Source: Enterococcus alishanensis
GTDB lineage: Bacteria > Bacillota > Bacilli > Lactobacillales > Enterococcaceae
DNA: 64,000 nucleotides
Assembly (NCBI RefSeq): GCF_019218635.1
Contig: NZ_JAHUZB010000002.1
Coordinates: 558,001 to 622,000, forward strand
Direction: 5' to 3'
The first letter of the stretch is position 1. Each line of letters starts with the position of its first letter. The notes under the pieces were generated by a model. It made no database searches. It was not told where the DNA came from and saw nothing but the letters and a program-made list of their open reading frames with translations. The position numbers and the translations under genes are program-made. This document shows positions 1 to 9,521 of this stretch, in pieces.

Positions 1-1086
<1,086 letters not shown>

Positions 1087-1124
1087 AAAAAAAGAAACAG
1101 AGCAACTATAAAAGTCACTCTGTT
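1087..1124 (-). terminator. Intrinsic terminator of mgtA
   Basis: On the minus strand an AACAGAG/CTCTGTT stem, extended inward by five more pairs (two of them wobble), is followed by TTCTTTTTTT. It begins directly after the mgtA stop codon. Confidence 0.85.
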
Positions 1125-1130
1125 ATAATT

Positions 1131-3740
1131 TTAAACCCATTCACCAGCAATTTTGATATATATTTTTTTCCCAATCTGCACTGCAATTAAATAGCCAACA
1201 ACAATTAAGAAATACCATACCCAATAGGCATTAGGTAATGCTACAAAATCAAATTGCGCTCTTATTGGCGTGATCACAATAATAATACCAACCACTACTG
1301 CAGCCAGTAGACTAGCCAAAACTTGTGGTGCCGGACGACTTTGAATAAATGGAATTTTTCTAGTTCTTACCATTAAAACTACTAAGGCTTGCGTCGTTAA
1401 ACCTACAACAAACCAACCTGTTTGAAATAGATTTTGATTTCCTATTGTATTTGCGCCAAAAACATACCACATTAAGACAAAAGTTAAGATATCAAAAATC
1501 GAACTGATTGGACCAATACAAACCGTAAATTTCAACAAACCTTTTGTTTCCCACTTTGTTGGTTTAACTAATTCTTCTTCATCCACATTATCCCAAGGAA
1601 TTGTTAGCTGAGCAATGTCATAAATTAAGTTTTGCAATAAAAGTTGCATGGACAACATTGGTAAAAATGGTAGGAAGGCACTAGCAACTAAAATTGAAAA
1701 GACATTCCCAAAATTTGAACTAATCGTAATTTTAATATATTTCATCATATTACTAAATACTCGCCGGCCTTCTAACACACCGCTTTCTAAAACGGTTAAG
1801 CTTTTTTCCAACAAAATAATCGAGCTGGCATCTTTGGTAATATCAGCAGCTGTATCAACCGATATCCCCACATCGGCTTTTCTTAAAGCTGGTGCATCAT
1901 TAATTCCATCTCCCATAAAACCAACCGTGTGGCCTTTTGTTTGTAAATTTTCAATAATCCGAGCTTTTTGCATTGGATTTAATTTTGCAAATAAATTAGT
2001 TGTATCACCAGCAATCTGTAATTCTTGATCACTCATTCGGTCAACTTCAGTACCTAAAACATATTTACTGGCATCAATACCTACGTCATTACAAACTTTT
2101 TGGGCTACTATTTCATTGTCACCTGTTAAAACTTTGACGTTTACTCCATGTTGATGCAAAGAATCAATTGCAGTCTTAGCAGATTCTTTTGCTGGGTCTA
2201 AAAATCCCATAAAACCGATTAAAGTCATATTTTTTTCATCACTGCTACTATAAATTGCATCACTATGGACATCTTTTTTGATTGCCACCGTGATTACTCG
2301 CATACCTTGACGATTCATTTTTTGGTTTACTTCTTGCAATTTTTCTTTTAATTCATCAGTTAAGGGTAAGATTTCTCCATTAATCTCTACTTTATCGCAG
2401 ACAGTCGCCATCTCTTCAACCGCACCTTTTGTGATCATTAATTGATGATCATCTGCTTTAATCACAACTGTCAAACGACGACGTGAAAAATCAAAGGGTA
2501 TTTCATCGATTTTTTGGACTGTTTGATAAGGTAATTGCTGTTTTTGTTCTTCATAGTAATTAATCACTGCAATATCCATTAAGTTTTTCCAACCAGTTTG
2601 ATAAGTTGAGTTTAAAAAAGTTAGATCTAAAACTTGGCGATTTTCTTCCCCTAAAGGGTTCAAATGTTCAACTAATACCACACGATCTTCTGTAATCGTA
2701 CCGGTTTTATCAGTACACAAAATATCCATGCCACCTAAATTTTGAATCGCAGCTAGTTCTTTCACAATCACTTTTTGTTTAGACAATGTCAAAGCACCTT
2801 TGGCCAGATTTGAACTAACAATCATTGGAAGCATTTCTGGCGTTAAACCAACTGCTACGGCAATTGCAAAGAAGAAAGCACTGCTCCAATCTCCTTTAGT
2901 AACACCATTAATTAGTAAAACTAAAGGGAATAAAACCATAATCATCCGTAATAGCAATTTACTAACTTTCGTCAAACCAATGTCAAAACTTGTCTTCCCA
3001 CGTTTGGCTGTTGCATTTTTAGCAATGTCTCCAAAAAATGTTTGCTGCCCGGTTTTTAAAATAATAGCTTTGCCTTGACCACTCAAGACATCTGTTCCCA
3101 TAAAAACTAAATTTGATAAATCTAGGGCAGTTTCCTCACTTATTTTGTTGTGGGCACTATTAATAAATTTTTCAATCGGCATTGATTCACCCGTTAACGA
3201 AGATTGATTAACGAACAAATCTTTGGTCCAAATCAAAACTGCATCAGCAGGAATCATATCACCCGTTGCTAAAGTTAGGATATCTCCAGGAACAATTTCA
3301 TCCATTGGTATTTCCGCTGTTTCGCCATTTCTTGTAATGGCAGAGGTATTTTCAATCAATTCTTTTAATTCAATACTGGCTTTTTGGGAACGGTATTCTT
3401 GAATAAAAGTGATTAAAACACTCGCTAAAATCATAATAACCATTACAATTGCCGCTTGAAAATCTTTAGTGGCAATTGAAACAATCACTAACAATGCTAA
3501 AACATAAACAAAAGGATCGTTAAAGGCTTGTAAAAACAATAACCAAGCAGGCGTCGGTTTTTGTGCAGATACTTCGTTGGGCCCATATTCTTCCAAACGC
3601 GTTTTTGCATCTTGATTTGACAAACCTTTTTCAGAAGTCCTTAAGTTTAAAAATAAATCCCGATCAGTTAATTGTGCTAATTTTTTTAGTTCTTGGTCCT
3701 TGCTGATATTTTTGGCAAGGAGATTTTTCTTGCTCATCAT
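1131..3740 (-). CDS. mgtA: Magnesium-translocating P-type ATPase, MgtA/MgtB type
   Basis: An 869-residue P3-type ATPase that imports Mg2+ across the cell membrane at the cost of ATP. Visible motifs are TGES of the actuator domain (about residues 183-186), the MgtA-typical GLTPEMLPM transmembrane-4 stretch (about 298-306), the phosphorylation site DKTGT (Asp344), the hinge motif MGDGINDAPAL (about 640), and a hydrophobic C-terminal block of six segments. The start is the first of two adjacent ATGs, 7 bases after GGAGG. The gene is alone in its unit and sits behind an M-box riboswitch. That fits Mg2+ as the substrate and separates it from Ca2+ or K+ P-type pumps. Confidence 0.95.
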   Translation of the reverse strand: MMSKKNLLAKNISKDQELKKLAQLTDRDLFLNLRTSEKGLSNQDAKTRLEEYGPNEVSAQKPTPAWLLFLQAFNDPFVYVLALLVIVSIATKDFQAAIVMVIMILASVLITFIQEYRSQKASIELKELIENTSAITRNGETAEIPMDEIVPGDILTLATGDMIPADAVLIWTKDLFVNQSSLTGESMPIEKFINSAHNKISEETALDLSNLVFMGTDVLSGQGKAIILKTGQQTFFGDIAKNATAKRGKTSFDIGLTKVSKLLLRMIMVLFPLVLLINGVTKGDWSSAFFFAIAVAVGLTPEMLPMIVSSNLAKGALTLSKQKVIVKELAAIQNLGGMDILCTDKTGTITEDRVVLVEHLNPLGEENRQVLDLTFLNSTYQTGWKNLMDIAVINYYEEQKQQLPYQTVQKIDEIPFDFSRRRLTVVIKADDHQLMITKGAVEEMATVCDKVEINGEILPLTDELKEKLQEVNQKMNRQGMRVITVAIKKDVHSDAIYSSSDEKNMTLIGFMGFLDPAKESAKTAIDSLHQHGVNVKVLTGDNEIVAQKVCNDVGIDASKYVLGTEVDRMSDQELQIAGDTTNLFAKLNPMQKARIIENLQTKGHTVGFMGDGINDAPALRKADVGISVDTAADITKDASSIILLEKSLTVLESGVLEGRRVFSNMMKYIKITISSNFGNVFSILVASAFLPFLPMLSMQLLLQNLIYDIAQLTIPWDNVDEEELVKPTKWETKGLLKFTVCIGPISSIFDILTFVLMWYVFGANTIGNQNLFQTGWFVVGLTTQALVVLMVRTRKIPFIQSRPAPQVLASLLAAVVVGIIIVITPIRAQFDFVALPNAYWVWYFLIVVGYLIAVQIGKKIYIKIAGEWV

Positions 3741-3821
3741 AATAATTCCTCCAATTTCTTATTCTCTTACTCGGATGTTCGTCAAGATCCATCTTCCTCA
3801 CCACCTTTCATTGTCAGACAC

Positions 3822-3852
3822 AAAAAAACGCACACTCAACAACAAGCATGCG
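3822..3852 (-). terminator. Terminator of the M-box expression platform
   Basis: On the minus strand a stem beginning CGCATGC and closing with GTGTGCG (nine pairs, three wobble) is followed by seven T residues. It sits between the Mg2+ aptamer and the mgtA start, so it is the expected off-state structure when Mg2+ is plentiful. Confidence 0.8.
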
Positions 3853-4020
3853 GAAATAACCTCAATCATGTCATCGTTGAGCTTTAGCACTATAGGGCGT
3901 AGACAAAATTTGTCAGCTACGTTAAACGTCACCTTCACGATGGCATCTGTTAGACCAACTCGGAGTCTCTCGATTCCTTTGCGGCAGTAGCTTATGTCCA
4001 TATAGGAGCCTCACCTAACA
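3853..4020 (-). promoter_or_regulatory. M-box (ykoK) magnesium riboswitch
   Basis: The minus-strand leader of mgtA matches the M-box pattern. It opens with GTTAGGTGAGGCTCCTATAT and GGACATAAGCTACTGCC, has GAGAGACTCC in the middle, contains GATGCCATCGTGAAGGTGA, and ends with GTGCTAAAGCTC. Such RNAs sense Mg2+ and stop transcription of Mg2+ transporters when it is abundant. The downstream terminator and the MgtA-type gene agree with this. I rank it well above the Mn2+ yybP class because the core motifs are those of the M-box. Confidence 0.92.
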
Positions 4021-4044
4021 ATATTTATATTATTTAATAAAATA

Positions 4045-4073
4045 ACTATAAATTGAAAATCTGTTTCTGTCAA
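4045..4073 (-). promoter_or_regulatory. Sigma-A promoter of the M-box/mgtA unit
   Basis: On the minus strand TTGACA (4073-4068) and TATAGT (4050-4045) are separated by exactly 17 bases. The predicted transcript starts about 15-20 bases before the riboswitch. Confidence 0.85.
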
Positions 4074-4084
4074 ATCATCTAAAG

Positions 4085-4813
4085 TTATTTTTGAATTTTT
4101 TTATCTTTAAGAAATTGATCAACTGCAGTATTTGGTTTTTGTGAAAAATAATCAGCAAATTTTTGACTCCAGATTTTTGTTTCTCTGGCTTCTGCAAATT
4201 TGTCCATCGTTTCATCATATTTTTCAATCACTTGATAGTCATAATCTTTAAAAGTGTCATAAAATACAATAGCTTCTTCGGGTAAACGTGGTTTTACTTT
4301 CATTTCAACAGTTGGTTTACCAATGCTCATTCCAGCTACTGGAAACATATAATCGGGTAGATTTAATAATTGGCTAATTGCATCAATGTCTTTGCGAATA
4401 CTTCCTACAATAACACTACCCAACCCGAGGGATTCAGCGGCTAATGTTGCGCTATTCATGGCTAAGGCTGTATCAGTCACCGCAGTCAATAATGGATCAA
4501 TTCCTTCAATTATCGGGAAATCAACCTCATATTTATCAGCGACTTTTTTTGAACGATTTAAATCAGCAACAAAAATTAAAAAAACAGAGCTTTTTAGCAT
4601 GTGGGGATTACCTGGATTCATTGCAACTAATTTTTCTCGAATTGAGGAATCTTTTACCACAAAAATACTGTAGAATTGTCCATTCATCCAAGTTGGCGCC
4701 TGTCTTGCAGCTGATAAAATCACCTGTAATTCTTCTTCCGATAGTTGATAATTCTCATCGAAATCACGGTACGTACGACGGGTTTGTAATAGATCTAGCA
4801 TTTGATTATTCAT
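4085..4813 (-). CDS. NADPH-dependent nitroreductase-family oxidoreductase (NfsA/FRP-like)
   Basis: A 242-residue FMN-dependent oxidoreductase of the nitroreductase superfamily, likely reducing nitro compounds or quinones in the cytoplasm. The N-terminal RRTYRDF signature, which contacts FMN phosphate, and the later GLGSVIVGSIR glycine-rich stretch are typical of the NfsA/FRP branch. The start at MNNQ is chosen because AAGGAGGT lies about five bases before it; an ATG 15 bases upstream is in frame but lacks a ribosome site. It begins 12 bases after the stop of the MocR-type regulator, so the two form an operon and the regulator may control it. The true substrate is unknown. Confidence 0.85.
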   Translation of the reverse strand: MNNQMLDLLQTRRTYRDFDENYQLSEEELQVILSAARQAPTWMNGQFYSIFVVKDSSIREKLVAMNPGNPHMLKSSVFLIFVADLNRSKKVADKYEVDFPIIEGIDPLLTAVTDTALAMNSATLAAESLGLGSVIVGSIRKDIDAISQLLNLPDYMFPVAGMSIGKPTVEMKVKPRLPEEAIVFYDTFKDYDYQVIEKYDETMDKFAEARETKIWSQKFADYFSQKPNTAVDQFLKDKKIQK

Positions 4814-4824
4814 ATTGACCTCCT

Positions 4825-6258
4825 TCATTTTTGTTTCAATTGATCGGTGATTTGTTGAAATTTATTAAAAAACACTGCCAAATTTTCTTGATTTAGACGA
4901 GTGTAATTAATCCTAAGGGACATCGTATCATTACTAAATAAAAACGCCGGAGCTACCAATAATTGTTCATCTAAAAAAAGTTCCCAATCTTTTCTCGTTA
5001 ATTTTTTATTTTTCCAGGTTAAATAAGCATACAACCCACCTTCAATCGGTTCAAACTGCCAATCATTTGATAAAAGCTTTAATTCTTTTTCAAAATCACG
5101 AGCGCTTTGTTTTAAGGTGTCTACTAAATTCTGCTGCTTTTGATTAAAATAAGGATCCTTTAATGCAGTGCTGGCAACAACCTGTGGAAAAACGCTTAAA
5201 GAAAAATCAACCATTTGACGTGCTTCGGCTAAACGCACAATCAAATCACGATTTGCAACAATCCAACCAATTTTCAAAGATGAACCAAATATTTTTGACA
5301 AGGAACCTAAGTGAATGACTTCATCTGGTGCAAGTTCTTTCAAGGACGGCGGTAAATCTACGAAGGCCAATTCGCTAAACACATCGTCTTCTACAATGGG
5401 AATTTGATATTTTCGACTTAAATCAATTAATTCTTTTCTTCTTTGTAAAGACATAGTCCTGCCAGTTGGATTTTGAAAGGTCGGATTGACTAATATCATT
5501 TTGATTTTTTTGGTTAAAATCAATTGTTCTAACTGATCCACTCGCATTCCTTGGCTATCTAATTCAACACCGTACAATCGAATGCCCGCAGTAGCAAAAA
5601 TTGGCAAAGAGTACAAAAATGATGGATCTTCAATCGCGACACTATCGCCATTTTGTAACATCACTTGAAGCAATAAAAACATGGCTTGTTTGGCTCCTGA
5701 TGTAATTAGCACTTCATTAGAAGAAACATCGATTTTTTGTTCTTTTTTTATCCGCTGAACAATTAATTCCTGTAATGGTAAATAACCCAATGGGCTTTGC
5801 TTTTGTTCTTCCAGTAGCAATGTCTCCCATTTGAAAGAAGGTAAACGAAAACTGGGAATTAAATTCAGTGGTAATTCTCCAGTATATAGATCCAAACTTT
5901 GGACTGATTTCAATTGCTGTTGCAGTTTAACTAAATACGCTTCTTGTTGAAAATGATTGTCGGCTAATCGCCTTCGCCAATCAATCCGAGGATTAGCTGT
6001 TCTGCCCCAGTTTCCCTCGTTAACAAGCGTTCCGCTACCACGTTTTCGTACAATCCAGCCCAAAGCAACTAATTCATCCAACGCATGAACTACTGTTGAA
6101 CGATTCACATGATAAGTCTCAGCCAATTTTCGCTCCGGTGGCAAACGATCTCCCGGCAGTAATTGGCCATTTTGAATATATTCGATTAACTGTTCCATAA
6201 TTTGTTGATAGACTGGAATATTTTTTTGGTTATTTAACTGCCACATCAGTCGACTCAC
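4825..6258 (-). CDS. MocR/PdxR-family transcription regulator (GntR HTH plus aminotransferase fold)
   Basis: A 477-residue regulator with an N-terminal GntR winged helix (about residues 10-80, including PGDRLPPERKLA and the recognition stretch HVNRSTVVHALDEL) joined to a class-I aminotransferase-like domain. The pyridoxal-phosphate lysine lies in HLGSLSKIFGSSLKIGW. MocR proteins often control vitamin B6, GABA or related genes. Here the partner gene is a nitroreductase, so the effector is unclear. The listed start is a GTG; an ATG four codons downstream (6246) is an alternative, and neither has ideal ribosome-site spacing. Confidence 0.88.
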   Translation of the reverse strand: MSRLMWQLNNQKNIPVYQQIMEQLIEYIQNGQLLPGDRLPPERKLAETYHVNRSTVVHALDELVALGWIVRKRGSGTLVNEGNWGRTANPRIDWRRRLADNHFQQEAYLVKLQQQLKSVQSLDLYTGELPLNLIPSFRLPSFKWETLLLEEQKQSPLGYLPLQELIVQRIKKEQKIDVSSNEVLITSGAKQAMFLLLQVMLQNGDSVAIEDPSFLYSLPIFATAGIRLYGVELDSQGMRVDQLEQLILTKKIKMILVNPTFQNPTGRTMSLQRRKELIDLSRKYQIPIVEDDVFSELAFVDLPPSLKELAPDEVIHLGSLSKIFGSSLKIGWIVANRDLIVRLAEARQMVDFSLSVFPQVVASTALKDPYFNQKQQNLVDTLKQSARDFEKELKLLSNDWQFEPIEGGLYAYLTWKNKKLTRKDWELFLDEQLLVAPAFLFSNDTMSLRINYTRLNQENLAVFFNKFQQITDQLKQK

Positions 6259-6303
6259 TTCCCTTAGTATTAAAATTACTGGAGGAAAGGGCCACTGTCA
6301 ATC

Positions 6304-6350
6304 AAAAAAAGTGATAGAGGATGATCAATTTGATCTTCCTCTATCACTTT
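6304..6350 (-). terminator. Intrinsic terminator of guaC
   Basis: A long near-perfect palindrome (AAGTGATAGAGGA paired with TCCTCTATCACTT around a GATCAAATTGATC core) is followed on the minus strand by seven T residues. It lies between the end of guaC and the MocR-type gene. Confidence 0.9.
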
Positions 6351-6355
6351 TAAAT

Positions 6356-7333
6356 TTAAATTGTATCACCATTGAAAATTGAATTTTTAACTATTACGTA
6401 GTCAACTTTTTGGATAGATTCCAAATCGCGACCACCTGCATAAGAAATTGAAGACTGTAAATCTTGTTGCATTTCCACTAAAGTATCTTTCAAATGACCT
6501 TTAAACGGAATCCAGATTTTTTTACCTTCCACATTTTTCTTTTCACCTTTTTGAAATTCAGAAGCACTACCAAAATATTCTTTTAAAACGACACCATTTT
6601 CAACTTTGGTTTCACCTGGAGACTCTTCATGGCCAGCAAAAAGTGAGCCAATCATTACCATTGTCGCTCCAAAACGAACAGATTTAGCAATATCACCATG
6701 GGTACGAATTCCACCATCGGCAATAATAGGTTTTCGGGCAGCTTTTGCACACCAACTTAATGCTGCTAATTGCCAACCGCCAGTTCCAAAACCAGTTTTA
6801 ATTTTAGTAATACATACTTTACCGGGTCCAATGCCGACTTTTGTCGCGTCTGCACCAGCATTTTCTAGTTCCCGAACCGCTTCAGGAGTTCCAACATTAC
6901 CAGCAATCAAAAATGCATCCGGCAATAATTTTTTAATATGCTTAATCATATTAATCACTGGATCAGAATGACCATGGGCAATATCAATTGTGATATAATC
7001 TGGTACTAAATTTTGATCGGCCAACGATTGCACGAAATCATATTCATTCGCTTTTACACCAACACTGATTGATGTAAACAAACATCTTTTTTGCATCTTT
7101 TTAATAAACGGAATCCGCTCTTCTTCGTAAAAACGATGCATTATGTAAAAGTAACCATTTTCTGCTAAAAATTCTGCGATTGATTCATCGACAATTGTTT
7201 GCATATTAGCGGGAACCACTGGCATTTTAAAGCTGAATTTACCTAATTTAACACTTGTGTCACATTCTGAACGAGAGTTCACGATACACTTGTTGGGAAT
7301 TAGTTGGATATCTTCATAATCAAATACTTTCAT
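6356..7333 (-). CDS. guaC: GMP reductase
   Basis: A 325-residue enzyme that converts GMP to IMP with NADPH, linking guanine to adenine nucleotide pools. It has the IMPDH/GMPR barrel with the catalytic loop [15 protein letters not shown] (Cys174), the phosphate-binding GGIRTHGD motif, and the GMPR-specific [16 protein letters not shown] flap. No CBS domains are present, which separates it from IMP dehydrogenase. The start [11 protein letters not shown] follows GGAGG by five bases and gives the usual family length; an in-frame ATG eight codons upstream is rejected. A strong stem-loop lies about 25 bases upstream of the start codon. Confidence 0.96.
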   Translation of the reverse strand: MKVFDYEDIQLIPNKCIVNSRSECDTSVKLGKFSFKMPVVPANMQTIVDESIAEFLAENGYFYIMHRFYEEERIPFIKKMQKRCLFTSISVGVKANEYDFVQSLADQNLVPDYITIDIAHGHSDPVINMIKHIKKLLPDAFLIAGNVGTPEAVRELENAGADATKVGIGPGKVCITKIKTGFGTGGWQLAALSWCAKAARKPIIADGGIRTHGDIAKSVRFGATMVMIGSLFAGHEESPGETKVENGVVLKEYFGSASEFQKGEKKNVEGKKIWIPFKGHLKDTLVEMQQDLQSSISYAGGRDLESIQKVDYVIVKNSIFNGDTI

Positions 7334-7358
7334 AAAATCCTCCATTTGTTTACACAAT

Positions 7359-7386
7359 AAAAAACATAGGACATTTCGCCCTATGT
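7359..7386 (-). promoter_or_regulatory. Stem-loop with T-run in the guaC leader
   Basis: On the minus strand ACATAGG and CCTATGT form a seven-pair stem with a nine-base loop, followed by TTTTTT, 25 bases before the guaC ATG. It looks like a terminator or attenuator, or a 5' end stabiliser. I found no purine aptamer next to it. Confidence 0.55.
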
Positions 7387-7404
7387 AATTTACAATAAAA
7401 ATGA

Positions 7405-7438
7405 GAAAAAAGCAAGAATAATTTTTATTATTCTTGCT
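7405..7438 (-). terminator. Intrinsic terminator of the unknown gene at 7461-7892
   Basis: On the minus strand AGCAAGAATAAT pairs with ATTATTCTTGCT and is followed by TTTTTTC, about 20 bases after the stop codon. Confidence 0.9.
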
Positions 7439-7460
7439 AAAACACGAACATTAAACCTTT

Positions 7461-7892
7461 TTAATGTTTTTCTCTTAAGTTTTTAGCTTGAAGACTGACT
7501 AGAAAAACGACATCTTCCATTTCAGCTTCATTCGTTACATCCATTTCGATCATCTTTGTTGATGGAGATATTTGTGCAAACTTTTCTTTAAACTCATCAG
7601 ACATTACTTGAATCATTGGTGTTAAATAGCGAATCCCAAAATCAGGTAGTGGCGTTTTTACGGAAAAATAGTCGTCATGAATGATGATTGAGCACAATAA
7701 ACCTTGATATTGTACGACTTCAATGTGCCATCCAAGCTTTTTTTGAAAAATTATTTTAATTTGTGGCTCATAGTGACGAGTGAGTTGTGCCAGCAAAATT
7801 TTTAAATACTGAGAGTTTGGTAAAAAATCCATGATTGCTTCCATATTGGGTTTTTCAGCTTCCAATTGAGACGATAGCCATTTATCATCCAT
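7461..7892 (-). CDS. Conserved-looking protein of unknown function
   Basis: A 143-residue protein that I do not recognise. It is soluble in appearance, with no signal peptide, membrane segment or metal motif, and has an acidic N-terminus and a lysine-rich C-terminus. The start MDDKW is chosen because GAGGAAG lies four bases before it; the open frame extends 26 codons further without a ribosome site. It has its own promoter (8025-8053) and terminator and therefore forms a single-gene unit. Nothing about its neighbours suggests a function. Confidence 0.7.
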   Translation of the reverse strand: MDDKWLSSQLEAEKPNMEAIMDFLPNSQYLKILLAQLTRHYEPQIKIIFQKKLGWHIEVVQYQGLLCSIIIHDDYFSVKTPLPDFGIRYLTPMIQVMSDEFKEKFAQISPSTKMIEMDVTNEAEMEDVVFLVSLQAKNLREKH

Positions 7893-8024
7893 CAAACTTC
7901 CTCTTTTCTTATCAATTGATATATACGTACAAGAATGAACAACATAAAATTTAAAATATTGAGATAACAATATTCATAAAAACTTATTTTTTCAATTCTA
8001 ATCTCATTATTTTTTCATAATTTT

Positions 8025-8053
8025 ATTTTAACATGATATACCGCGCATGTCAT
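8025..8053 (-). promoter_or_regulatory. Promoter of the unknown gene at 7461-7892
   Basis: On the minus strand ATGACA (8053-8048) and TAAAAT (8030-8025) are 17 bases apart, each with five of six consensus bases. A leader of about 125 bases follows, in which I see no known RNA motif. Confidence 0.6.
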
Positions 8054-8138
8054 TGTTTTCCTCTTTATTATCTTCACTTATCTGTTTCTACTTATTATTA
8101 TTAATGCTTTTATTCTTCACAACGGTCTTGATTTTACT

Positions 8139-8182
8139 AAAAAAAGAGCTTTATTGCAAGCTGCAATAAAGCTCTTTTTTAT
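8139..8182 (-). terminator. Terminator of the purC-purD operon
   Basis: AAAAGAGCTTTATTGCA pairs with TGCAATAAAGCTCTTTT around a short AGCT-like loop. Both flanks are A/T-rich, so it can work on either strand. It ends the long purine operon 75 bases after purD. Confidence 0.9.
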
Positions 8183-8256
8183 TTTATTCAATTATTTTTT
8201 TCTAGCAAATTTTTTATCTTACTAAAAACTAAGAAAATTAAAAACAAATAAATTGA

Positions 8257-9510
8257 TTATTTATTACGACCTTTATCACCAATATCTTTTCTGAAAAAAT
8301 AACCATCTGTATTTGTTTTTTCTAATGCTTTGTAAACTTTTTGCTGTGCATCAGAAATATTTTCACCATTTGCTTCCACAACTAAAACCCGGCCTCCATT
8401 TGCCTTTAGACCATCTGAATCAGAAACTCCCGCATAAAAAATGTTGACATTTTCATCACCAAAGGTTGGAACCGGCATACCTTTTTGATAATCTCCAGGA
8501 TAGCCATCAGCTGCTAAAACAAAACCAACACTAGCAAAATCATACCAGTTTATTTTTGGTTCTTTTTCATGCAACAAATCGTCAATAACTTCGGCCAAAT
8601 CACTAGCTAAACGCGGCAAAACAACCTGAGTCTCTGGATCACCGAAACGGGCATTAAATTCAATAACCTTTGGTCCATCTGAAGTTGCAATTAAGCCGGC
8701 ATATAATATGCCAGAAAAAGGTGTACCATTTTGAACCATACCATTTACAGCAGGTCTGACAACATTTTCGACTGCTTCAGTAATAATTGATTCGGAAATT
8801 TGTGGTACGGGAGAATAGGCACCCATTCCACCAGTATTAGGCCCTTTGTTTCCTTCAAAAGCTGGCTTATGGTCTTGAGCAATAACCATTGGATAAACAT
8901 CATTATTTCTAACAAAAGATAATAGCGAGAACTCTTCACCAGCTAGAAACTCCTCAATCACCACTTTAGCACCACTTTCACCAAAACGGTTTTGATTGAG
9001 CATTTCATCTAGTGCTGATAAAGCTTCTTGTTCATCCTGTGCCACTACTACCCCTTTGCCTGCAGCTAAACCGTCTGCTTTGATTACAATTGGCGTGCCT
9101 ATTTTTTTTATATAGGCCTGCGCTTGATCAAAATCAGTAAATACTTCGTAGGCTGCAGTTGGAATTTGATTTTCTAGCATAATTTGTTTAGCAAACTCTT
9201 TTGAACCTTCGATCATTGCGGCTGCTTTATTAGGTCCAAATATTTTTAGATCAGCAGCTTGAAAATCGTCGACAATCCCATTCAACAATGGTACTTCAGG
9301 TCCGACAAATGTCCATTCGATTTGATTTTCTTTAGCAAATTCGATCAAAGCCGGATGATTATCTTCTTCAATAGCTAAAGTTTGAATGCCGTCATTTAGC
9401 ATACCAGGATTTCCTTTTGCGCAAAATACCTCTGTCACCTTTGGACTAGCTAATATTTTTTTAGCAATGGCGTGTTCACGACCACCAGAGCCGATAATTA
9501 GAATTTTCAT
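8257..9510 (-). CDS. purD: Phosphoribosylamine-glycine ligase (GAR synthetase)
   Basis: A 417-residue ATP-grasp enzyme that joins glycine to phosphoribosylamine, the second step of purine synthesis. Motifs include the N-terminal IGSGGREHAIAKK, the GPE motif, IVIKADGLAAGKGVVVA for ATP binding, the HDH-like stretch QDHKPAFEGNKGPNTGGMGAYSP, and ARFGDPETQ for metal binding. It is the last gene of the purC-D operon, 11 bases after purH. It is the only purine enzyme here that consumes glycine, the substrate of the reductase operon further along. Confidence 0.97.
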   Translation of the reverse strand: MKILIIGSGGREHAIAKKILASPKVTEVFCAKGNPGMLNDGIQTLAIEEDNHPALIEFAKENQIEWTFVGPEVPLLNGIVDDFQAADLKIFGPNKAAAMIEGSKEFAKQIMLENQIPTAAYEVFTDFDQAQAYIKKIGTPIVIKADGLAAGKGVVVAQDEQEALSALDEMLNQNRFGESGAKVVIEEFLAGEEFSLLSFVRNNDVYPMVIAQDHKPAFEGNKGPNTGGMGAYSPVPQISESIITEAVENVVRPAVNGMVQNGTPFSGILYAGLIATSDGPKVIEFNARFGDPETQVVLPRLASDLAEVIDDLLHEKEPKINWYDFASVGFVLAADGYPGDYQKGMPVPTFGDENVNIFYAGVSDSDGLKANGGRVLVVEANGENISDAQQKVYKALEKTNTDGYFFRKDIGDKGRNK

Positions 9511-9521
9511 CAGGTCACCTC

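Noticed and set aside
3693-4001. Short open frames on both strands in the mgtA leader
   Set aside because: They cover the M-box aptamer, its terminator and the mgtA ribosome site, and have no start signals of their own.
4386-4818. Plus-strand open frames opposite the nitroreductase gene
   Set aside because: They are mirror frames of a well-supported gene, without ribosome sites or recognisable domains. The same holds for the other plus-strand frames except 18213-18569.
8139-8182. Long palindrome as a mobile-element end
   Set aside because: It is flanked by A and T runs and sits right after purD, so a terminator explains it fully.
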